Assembly (NCBI GenBank): GCA_016291725.1
Contig: JAEEYJ010000026.1
Location: forward strand, 1 to 6,409
Reading direction: 5' to 3'
From: Solobacterium sp.
GTDB lineage: Bacteria; Bacillota_I; Bacilli_A; Erysipelotrichales; Erysipelotrichaceae
Length of the DNA: 6,409 nt
How positions within the stretch are numbered: the first letter of the stretch is position 1; every line of letters begins with the position of its first letter. The position numbers were made by a program, and so were the translations under genes. The notes under the pieces were generated by a model. The model saw only the letters and a list, made by a program, of their open reading frames with translations. It made no database searches and was not told the origin of the DNA. This document shows positions 1-5,404 of this stretch, in pieces.

Positions 1-1
1 A

Positions 2-724
2 GCTGTTGTCTGTATTCCTTTCATAATTGCTTCGTTCGCACTGAAGCTCAATCTGGCAGACTATCTGCGCAGTCCGCACCACAGTCTGGGACAGACATTG
101 TCCCTGATCTGCATCGGCATTGCCCTGCGCTTCCTGAGCGCGTCCCTTTCCCAGCTGGTCTCCCTCTTTTCAGAGCGCAGTACGCTGGAATACGCCTGGA
201 TCGGCCAGTTCGTCAGCCGGACCTACATCATCAACAATGTTCTGTACGCGGTTCTGTTTGTATTGCTGAGGCCGGTGTTCCACGAAATCATCTTCCGGGG
301 AATCATCCAGCGCCATCTCGGCCACTACGGCCGCTATTTCGGTGTACTGGGTTCTGCTTTCCTCTTCGCGCTCTGCCAGCCGGATCTGCCCGGCTTCGCA
401 GCCATGTTTTTTCTGGGCTGGTATCTGTCCACGGTCACACTGTATTCCCACTCCATCCTTCCTTCCATCCGCATCAGCATTGCCTTGAACCTGTTCCTGT
501 GGCTGCTCTTCATAGTGCCGGAACGGGCGTGGATCGCTGTGATGATCTTCCTGGTCATCGTCTATGTCACAGCAGCGCTGTACATCTTCCGGATGCGCGG
601 CAGGAACATTGTCCGCTACGGAGCGACGGAGAGTACTCTGTGGAAGCTGCTGGTGACATCCCCCAGTGTCATTATTCTCATCATTGTCTTTATCATCAGT
701 TCGGTATGGTCTGTACTGCACTGA
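2..724 (+). CDS. CPBP-fold (CAAX protease/Abi-like) membrane protein, 5'-truncated, probably inactive as a protease
   Basis: The frame is open from the window edge at base 2, so the true start lies upstream; 240 residues are visible. The protein is strongly hydrophobic, with several predicted membrane segments, including one at the extreme C-terminus (about residues 220-239, rich in I, V and F). The block PVFHEIIFRG (about residues 91-100) aligns with motif 1 of the CPBP family (EExxxR, usually in the context FEEIIFRG). It is followed by FALCQ (122-126) at the FxxxH position and SIALN (159-163) at the HxxxN position. Seen here: the second Glu (95), Arg (99) and Asn (163) are kept, but the first Glu is His (94), the motif 2 His is Gln (126) and the motif 3 His is Ser (159). 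In characterised members these positions form the metallo-active site (family knowledge), so I infer a catalytically dead or repurposed member. The TTG at 98 is in frame but internal, not a start. The gene ends 25 bases before the ROK kinase, suggesting co-transcription. Fold assignment is fairly sure; function is unknown. Confidence 0.75.
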   Translation, partial: AVVCIPFIIASFALKLNLADYLRSPHHSLGQTLSLICIGIALRFLSASLSQLVSLFSERSTLEYAWIGQFVSRTYIINNVLYAVLFVLLRPVFHEIIFRGIIQRHLGHYGRYFGVLGSAFLFALCQPDLPGFAAMFFLGWYLSTVTLYSHSILPSIRISIALNLFLWLLFIVPERAWIAVMIFLVIVYVTAALYIFRMRGRNIVRYGATESTLWKLLVTSPSVIILIIVFIISSVWSVLH

Positions 725-736
725 TCTGTAAACTGC

Positions 737-743
737 AAGGAGG
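737..743 (+). promoter_or_regulatory. Shine-Dalgarno site of the ROK kinase gene
   Basis: AAGGAGG lies 6 bases before the ATG at 750, an essentially perfect match to the 16S anti-SD sequence. It fixes the start of the kinase and lies in the short gap after the CPBP-like gene, consistent with a two-gene transcript. I see no convincing promoter in the gap itself. Confidence 0.85.
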
Positions 744-749
744 CACACT

Positions 750-1667
750 ATGAACCGTTGTTTCGTACTGGATATCGGTGGAACCGCCATCAAATACTCT
801 GTAATGGATGAGCAGGCGAACGTCTATGAATCCGGCTCGGTCCCTACACCCCGGGAATCCCGGGAAGCGTTTCTCCATGAGATCGACCGTTTGTACCGGG
901 AATACGGCAAGGACTGCACGGCCATGCCGATCAGCCTGCCGGGACTTACCGACAGTGACCGTGGGTACATGATTACCGGCGGTGCCCTGCAGTTCAATGC
1001 CGGACAGCCTGTCGCTGCGCAGATTGAAGAGCTCTGCGGCATACCCGTTCATCTGGAGAATGACGGCAAGGCGGCAGCCTGGGCGGAGATGGAAAGCGGT
1101 GCTCTGCAGGGCATTGAGAACGGTGCTGTATTCATCATCGGCACCGGGGTTGCCGGCGGTCTGGTGCTGAACGGGAAACTGTTCAAGGGCAGGGATTTTT
1201 CTGCCGGGGAATACAGCTATCTGAATGTCAACGATACAGAGTGGGGCCAGCTCGGTGCCATGATGGGCTTCCGCTGCTCCACCACCGGACTGCTCGGGCT
1301 TTACCGCACCCGGAAGAAAATACCGGAAGAACAGGAGCTGAGCGGCAGGGATTTCTTCCGCGCCTATGATGAAGGAGATCCGGACGCTGTACAGGCACTG
1401 GAGACATTCGCGCGCTATGTTGCGGTCCAGCTGTATAACCTCACGATGCTGCTGGATGCAGAGCGCATTGCCATCGGCGGCGGGATCTCCAATCACCCTG
1501 CTCTGGTGGAAACCATCCGGAAAGCCTATCATGATATTCACTACGATTCCGCGTTCCCGCTGGACAATACACCGCGGGCGGAAATCGTCAAATGCCGCTA
1601 CGGCTCGGAAGCCAACCAGATCGGTGCGCTGTACAGCTGGCTGGAATACCGCAGGCGGAAACAATGA
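750..1667 (+). CDS. ROK-family sugar kinase lacking the zinc-binding motif
   Basis: This is a 305-residue cytoplasmic protein, the usual length for a ROK (repressor, ORF, kinase) sugar kinase. Such enzymes phosphorylate a hexose or hexose derivative with ATP. Motifs in order: the phosphate-binding loop DIGGT (8-12); END (103-105), whose Asp is the expected catalytic base; the glycine loop GTGVAGG (131-137) followed by NGKL; AGEYSY (152-157); and the second ATP-site glycine motif IGGGIS (242-247). No N-terminal helix-turn-helix is present, so this is the kinase type, not a NagC/Mlc-type repressor. The CxCGxxGCxE zinc motif of classic ROK glucokinases is absent, and the sugar-contacting His of the usual AGExGH is Tyr157. 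Zinc-less ROK kinases, including beta-glucoside kinase-like proteins, are known in Bacillota, so activity is plausible, but the substrate cannot be named. The start is the ATG with a strong SD. It is probably in an operon with the CPBP-like gene and ends at a shared hairpin. Confidence 0.9.
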   Translation: MNRCFVLDIGGTAIKYSVMDEQANVYESGSVPTPRESREAFLHEIDRLYREYGKDCTAMPISLPGLTDSDRGYMITGGALQFNAGQPVAAQIEELCGIPVHLENDGKAAAWAEMESGALQGIENGAVFIIGTGVAGGLVLNGKLFKGRDFSAGEYSYLNVNDTEWGQLGAMMGFRCSTTGLLGLYRTRKKIPEEQELSGRDFFRAYDEGDPDAVQALETFARYVAVQLYNLTMLLDAERIAIGGGISNHPALVETIRKAYHDIHYDSAFPLDNTPRAEIVKCRYGSEANQIGALYSWLEYRRRKQ

Positions 1668-1694
1668 AAAACAGCCTCAGGGCTGTTTTATTTT
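1668..1694. terminator. Bidirectional intrinsic terminator between convergent genes
   Basis: A 9-bp perfect stem (AAAACAGCC at 1668-1676 with GGCTGTTTT at 1681-1689) closes a 4-base loop (TCAG). On the + strand it starts directly after the kinase TGA and is followed by ATTTT. On the - strand the stem ends in TTTTT (1671-1667). The TAA of the ABC gene (1690-1688) overlaps the base of the stem. Because the arms carry A-runs and T-runs, the hairpin can stop transcription from either side. Mechanism inferred from structure. Confidence 0.85.
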
Positions 1695-3508
1695 ACTTCA
1701 TCCACAAGCATGTCCTCGTACTGCCGCATATACAGTGCGTAGTACATGCCTTTTCTGCGCATCAGATCCGCATGCTTTCCCTGTTCCATGATCTTGCCGT
1801 CATGGACGAGCAGGATGACATCCGCGTTCACGATCGTAGACAGGCGGTGGGCGATGACAAAGGAGGTTCTTCCCTGGATTACCTGATCGATGGCATTCTG
1901 GATCTTCTTCTCCGTCAGGGTATCCACTGACGCTGTCGCTTCATCCAGGATCAGAATCCTAGGATCTGCCAGAATCGCTCTGGCAAAGGAAAACAGCTGC
2001 TTTTCTCCGGTGGACAGCAGTCCGCCGTCTTCACCGACTTCACTGTCCAGTCCTTCCGGCATCTTGGCCAGCACTTCTTCCGCTGATACCAGACGAAGGG
2101 CTTCCCGTATTTCTTCATCAGTGGCGTCCGGGCTGCCGTAGCGGAGGTTGTCCCGTACCGTTCCGGAGAACAGGTGGGGTGTCTGCAGGACGTAGCCGAT
2201 GTTCCGGTGCAGCCAGAGCTGCGACCGTTCTCTGAGATCTCTGCCGTCCAGCAGGATTCTTCCTTCCGTGGGTTCATAGAACCGGCATACCAGATTGACC
2301 AGTGTACTCTTTCCGGCACCGGTTTCGCCGACAATAGCCACATTGGTACCGTACGGGACATTCAGGCTGAAGTGCTCCAGCACCGGTTCTGTACCGTCAG
2401 GATACTGGAAGGTAACATCATCGAAGACAATATCCCCTTTCAGCTCTTCCCAGTTCTCTGTTCTGGCATGGAAGATATCCCCGTACTTCTCAGTGACTTC
2501 CGGTGTATCGGTGACACCCGGCTCTGTTTCCACCAGGCGGGTGAAGCGCTCGATATTGACCTGGATGCCGATCATGGCAGAGATGGTCATCACCAGGCCC
2601 TGGATGGGCTGGATCATATTGATGGCATAGTTCATGAATACGGACAGTGTACCGATCTCCATGATGCCCTCCAGGCTCATCCAGCCGCCCTTGTACATAA
2701 CAATGGCGAGGGTGAGCGAACTCATCGTTGTCACTGCAGCAGTGAACAGTGCCGAGATACGGGCAGTGCGTACGGAGGTCCGCTCCATATTGGCGGTCTC
2801 TGCTGTAAACCCGTCGTTGATCCTGTCCTCGATCACCAGCGCTTTGATGGATCTTGCGCCGGTGATGCCTTCATTGAAGTTTCCGGTAATCCGGCCGTTG
2901 ATCTCCCGGATCCGCCGGTTGAGCACAACCAGCCTGCGCTGGAACAGGGTAATGAGCAGGACGGCGGCAGGAACCACGGTCAGTACATACAGCGCCAGCT
3001 GCAGATCAATCCTCAGCATGACCACGATGATGAAGAACAGGTAGGAACCCATCCAGACCGTATCCAGCATACGCCAGGCGATCATCTCGCCGATCTTGCC
3101 GGTATCGCTGATGACACGGGCATGAATGTAGCCGACATTGTTCTGGTTGTAGTAGGAAAAGGACATCCGCTGCAGATGCTCAAAGGAAAGATTCCGCAGA
3201 TCCCGGTCCACTTCCATCTCCACCTTGCCGCAGAAGTAGGTACTGACGAAGTTCAGGATGATCTGGATCAGCACGATCGCTACAAACAGGGCGATGAACT
3301 GCGGCAGTGTATCCGTTGTATGCAGCGCTGCAAAGTGGTTGATGGCATAGCGGTTGAACAGTGGATAGACCGAGTCAATGAGGCTGGCCAGTGTTGCACA
3401 GACTACATTGAACAGGATCCATCCCCGGTATCCTCTCACATACGGCCACAGCTTCGGCAGACCGAAGAACGGCAGCTTTACATCATAATCGCTTTTCCCG
3501 CTCACCAT
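1688..3508 (-). CDS. ABC exporter half-transporter (ATP-binding/permease), consensus-site Walker subunit of a heterodimer
   Basis: This 606-residue half-transporter has an N-terminal six-helix exporter domain (about 28-320) fused to a nucleotide-binding domain (about 358-595). Seen motifs: Walker A GETGAGKST (394-402), Q-loop Gln442, Walker B ILILDE with catalytic Glu523, D-loop SVD (527-529) and H-loop His554. The signature motif is LSTGE (498-502) instead of LSGGQ. Family knowledge (TM287/288, LmrCD, BmrCD): in heterodimeric exporters one ATP site is hydrolytic and the other degenerate. This subunit supplies intact Walker motifs to the active site and a weakened signature to the inactive one, complementary to the 3502-5319 partner. 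Substrate is unknown; drug or lipid-like export is typical of the class, and automatic naming as a multidrug exporter would be a guess. The ATG overlaps the partner's stop by 7 bases (ATGGTGA), implying translational coupling, and AGGAGG lies 4 bases upstream. The frame ends in the shared terminator hairpin. Confidence 0.95.
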   Translation of the reverse strand: MVSGKSDYDVKLPFFGLPKLWPYVRGYRGWILFNVVCATLASLIDSVYPLFNRYAINHFAALHTTDTLPQFIALFVAIVLIQIILNFVSTYFCGKVEMEVDRDLRNLSFEHLQRMSFSYYNQNNVGYIHARVISDTGKIGEMIAWRMLDTVWMGSYLFFIIVVMLRIDLQLALYVLTVVPAAVLLITLFQRRLVVLNRRIREINGRITGNFNEGITGARSIKALVIEDRINDGFTAETANMERTSVRTARISALFTAAVTTMSSLTLAIVMYKGGWMSLEGIMEIGTLSVFMNYAINMIQPIQGLVMTISAMIGIQVNIERFTRLVETEPGVTDTPEVTEKYGDIFHARTENWEELKGDIVFDDVTFQYPDGTEPVLEHFSLNVPYGTNVAIVGETGAGKSTLVNLVCRFYEPTEGRILLDGRDLRERSQLWLHRNIGYVLQTPHLFSGTVRDNLRYGSPDATDEEIREALRLVSAEEVLAKMPEGLDSEVGEDGGLLSTGEKQLFSFARAILADPRILILDEATASVDTLTEKKIQNAIDQVIQGRTSFVIAHRLSTIVNADVILLVHDGKIMEQGKHADLMRRKGMYYALYMRQYEDMLVDEVK

Positions 3509-5319
3509 TCGGCCTCCTGGGCACTCTGCAGGCTGTAGATCCTGCGGTAGATGCCGTCCTGCTGCAGCAGCTGTTCATGACTGCCGTGCTCGGCAATCCT
3601 CCCCTGCTGTATGACAAAGATCTCGTCTGCATCCATCAGCGTGGTCAGACGGTGGGAAATGAAGATCTTCGTTGTATTGTTCAGATTCTTCTTCAGTGCA
3701 GCACGGATCTTCGCGTCCGTTGCGGCATCCACTGCCGACAGAGCATCATCGAAGATCACGACCGGAGAGTGCTTCATCAGTGTCTGGGCAATCGCTGTAC
3801 GCTGTTTCTGTCCGCCGGACAGCGTTACACCGCGTTCGCCGACAAAGGTTCCGTAGCCTTCCGGGAAGTCCTGGATGGTCTCTTCCAGCGCTGCCGTTGA
3901 GACACACTCTGCCAGGCTGGATTCATCCGGATCATCCGCAGCGATCAGCAGATTCTCCTTCAGTGTACGGGAAAAGAGATACGGTTCCTGCAGCACAAAG
4001 CCGACCGCCCTGCGCAGGCTGCTGCGCTTGAAGTCACGGATATCCGTACCGCCGATGGTAATGGTACCGTTCTCCGGCGGCAGTTCATACATCCGGTCGA
4101 TCAGAGCAGCCAGGGTGGTCTTGCCGTATCCGGTAGCGCCGAGGATGCCTACGGTGGACCCTTCCTTGATGGTCAGGCTGATATCCTCCAGAATCCACGG
4201 ACCGTCTTCCCGGTAACGGAAAGAGACATGGTCGAAGACGATATCTCCTGCCGGGACGTCCTCCAGGGCATCCGGGGCATCTTCTTCCACCGGAGCATTC
4301 ATGATGAAGCGGATCCTGTCGATGGAGACCCCTGCTCTGGACAGGCCGGAGATGACTCTGCCCAGGGAACGCACCGGCCAGATCAGCATGCTGTTGTAGG
4401 CCAGGAAAGCGATGAAATTGCCTATGGTCAGACGGTCAGCGGCGCACAGCCAGGAGCCGAGCGCCAGCACGCTCAGCAGCTGCATGTTCATGAAGAAATC
4501 GCCGGTGCACCAGAAGGCGGACAGCAGCTTCATGAGACGGATCCACATCTCTGTATATTTATCGTTCTGGGCACGGAAGCGGATGGATTCTTCCTTCTCC
4601 CTGCCGAATGCGCGCACCACACGTACACCGGTCAGGTTCTCCTGCGTGATGGAGGACAGCCGGGCTTCCTCTTCATCCGCCACTTCAAACGTAGAACCGA
4701 TATGCCTGTGGAAAAAGAAGCTGTAGCCGACGATGATCGGTATGAACGCACAGGAAACAATTGTCAGCGAAACGTTGATGCTCAGCATGAATCCGACAGC
4801 CAGCACCAGCATCAGTACGGTCCTGAACAGGGATGTGAGCTGTTCCGACAGGAACATCTTCACGGTCTCTACGTCCGATGTACTTCTCTGGATGATGTCT
4901 CCGGTATGGTTCTCTGCGTACCAGGCGTAAGGCAGATACAGAAGATGCCCGAACAAAGCATCACGCATCCGCTTCACCAGCTTCTCCGCACCCGTAACGT
5001 TGAAGAGCTGCGAACCGAAGCGGAACAGTGCGCCGGTCAGTCCGAGCAGGACAACAGCCGCAGCAATATACAGCAGATGCGTGCGCAGGAACGCCGGTCC
5101 GCCGTATCCTTCCAGCCATGCGTTGATACGATCAGGCAGGGAGGAAGGCTCTGTACCGAGGACGGTGTCCACGGTATAGCTGATGATCTTGGGGTTGATG
5201 AAGTCCACCAGAGAGACCAGGGAGGTCATCAGGATCCCCATGGCAAAATACTTCTTGGAGCCTTCCAGGAAGTACAGGATCAGGGACGTTCTGCTTTCAA
5301 ATGCCGTTTTCTGCGTCAT
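3502..5319 (-). CDS. ABC exporter half-transporter (ATP-binding/permease), degenerate-site subunit of a heterodimer
   Basis: This is the first gene of the exporter operon, 605 residues from the ATG at 5319. It has a six-helix exporter domain (about 20-320) followed by a nucleotide-binding domain (about 358-595). Motifs: Walker A GATGYGKTT (394-402), Q-loop Gln444, canonical signature LSGGQ (500-504), Walker B VVIFD (520-524) followed by Asp525 where catalytic Glu is normal, D-loop SAVD (528-531) and H-loop His556. The Glu-to-Asp change, with a perfect LSGGQ, is the TM287/LmrC-like pattern: this subunit's own Walker site should bind ATP but hydrolyse it poorly, while its LSGGQ completes the active site of the 1688-3508 subunit. 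Start choice: an in-frame TTG at 5337 would add six residues, but it lies inside a strong promoter (between -35 and -10) and has no properly spaced SD. The ATG sits 8 bases after the -10, so a leaderless message is inferred. Substrate cannot be told from sequence. Confidence 0.94.
   Translation of the reverse strand: MTQKTAFESRTSLILYFLEGSKKYFAMGILMTSLVSLVDFINPKIISYTVDTVLGTEPSSLPDRINAWLEGYGGPAFLRTHLLYIAAAVVLLGLTGALFRFGSQLFNVTGAEKLVKRMRDALFGHLLYLPYAWYAENHTGDIIQRSTSDVETVKMFLSEQLTSLFRTVLMLVLAVGFMLSINVSLTIVSCAFIPIIVGYSFFFHRHIGSTFEVADEEEARLSSITQENLTGVRVVRAFGREKEESIRFRAQNDKYTEMWIRLMKLLSAFWCTGDFFMNMQLLSVLALGSWLCAADRLTIGNFIAFLAYNSMLIWPVRSLGRVISGLSRAGVSIDRIRFIMNAPVEEDAPDALEDVPAGDIVFDHVSFRYREDGPWILEDISLTIKEGSTVGILGATGYGKTTLAALIDRMYELPPENGTITIGGTDIRDFKRSSLRRAVGFVLQEPYLFSRTLKENLLIAADDPDESSLAECVSTAALEETIQDFPEGYGTFVGERGVTLSGGQKQRTAIAQTLMKHSPVVIFDDALSAVDAATDAKIRAALKKNLNNTTKIFISHRLTTLMDADEIFVIQQGRIAEHGSHEQLLQQDGIYRRIYSLQSAQEAEW
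3513..3518 (-). promoter_or_regulatory. Shine-Dalgarno site of the second ABC gene
   Basis: AGGAGG (read on the - strand) lies 4 bases before the ATG at 3508, inside the last codons of the upstream ABC gene. The spacing is slightly short but the match is strong. With the 7-base overlap it suggests coupled, balanced synthesis of the two subunits. Confidence 0.75.
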
Positions 5320-5327
5320 ACAATGCG

Positions 5328-5356
5328 ATTCTATCAAACCTTGGTTTTCTTATCAA
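5328..5356 (-). promoter_or_regulatory. Sigma-A-type promoter of the ABC exporter operon, extended -10
   Basis: On the - strand: -35 TTGATA (5356-5351, 5 of 6 matches), a 17-base spacer, and -10 TAGAAT (5333-5328, 5 of 6). The spacer ends in TGA, giving the extended -10 form TGn. Only 8 bases separate the -10 from the ATG at 5319, so transcription should begin at or within a base or two of the start codon. The spacer contains an inverted repeat (AAACC-TT-GGTTT, 5336-5347) that could be an operator. Consensus match is seen; use in the cell is inferred. Confidence 0.7.
5336..5347. repeat. Short inverted repeat inside the ABC promoter spacer, possible operator
   Basis: AAACC (5336-5340) and GGTTT (5343-5347) form 5-base arms around TT. 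The repeat lies between the -35 and -10 of the exporter promoter, where a bound repressor would block RNA polymerase. The arms are short, and such a repeat can arise by chance; no regulator gene is visible in the window. Confidence 0.3.
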
Positions 5357-5380
5357 CAGACCCGATGATGCATATATAAT
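5353..5380 (+). promoter_or_regulatory. Sigma-A-type promoter of the flavin oxidoreductase gene
   Basis: A perfect -10 TATAAT (5375-5380) lies in a local AT-rich patch, with a weaker -35 TCAACA (5353-5358, 4 of 6) at 16-base spacing. Predicted initiation near 5387 would leave a short leader of about 18 bases containing the SD site. The -35 overlaps the -35 of the opposing exporter promoter (5351-5356), so the two promoters may compete for RNA polymerase or share a regulator. Confidence 0.6.
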
Positions 5381-5389
5381 GTAGAAAAC

Positions 5390-5396
5390 AAGGAGA
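5390..5396 (+). promoter_or_regulatory. Shine-Dalgarno site of the flavin oxidoreductase gene
   Basis: AAGGAGA lies 8 bases before the ATG at 5405, well matched and well spaced. It supports that ATG as the start and contrasts with the opposing exporter gene, which has no clear SD. Confidence 0.8.
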
Positions 5397-5404
5397 CCAG
5401 TACT

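Noticed and set aside
98..100. TTG at 98 as start of the CPBP-like gene
   Set aside because: The frame is open back to base 2 with hydrophobic protein-like sequence, and no SD precedes the TTG; the gene is truncated by the window edge.
850..867. Near-perfect 9-base tandem repeat (CCCGGGAAT/CCCGGGAAG)
   Set aside because: It is in frame inside the kinase, encoding part of PRESREA, with only two copies; it probably reflects codon use and has no visible regulatory role.
696..1664. Long - strand open frame (322 codons) opposite the ROK kinase
   Set aside because: It mirrors the kinase frame, has no family-like motifs, and the + strand frame carries all ROK motifs plus a perfect SD.
2174..3538. 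Long + strand open frame (454 codons) opposite the second ABC gene
   Set aside because: The translation is rich in His, Gln and Asp without domain motifs, typical of an antisense shadow of a gene with biased codon use; the - strand encodes a full ABC subunit.
5320..5337. TTG at 5337 as start of the first ABC gene
   Set aside because: It lies between the -35 and -10 of a strong promoter and lacks a properly spaced SD; the ATG at 5319 is preferred, though the TTG cannot be fully excluded if another promoter exists upstream.
4228..5379. Long + strand open frame (383 codons) opposite the first ABC gene
   Set aside because: Low-complexity polar shadow translation with no recognisable motif; it would also run through the divergent promoter region.
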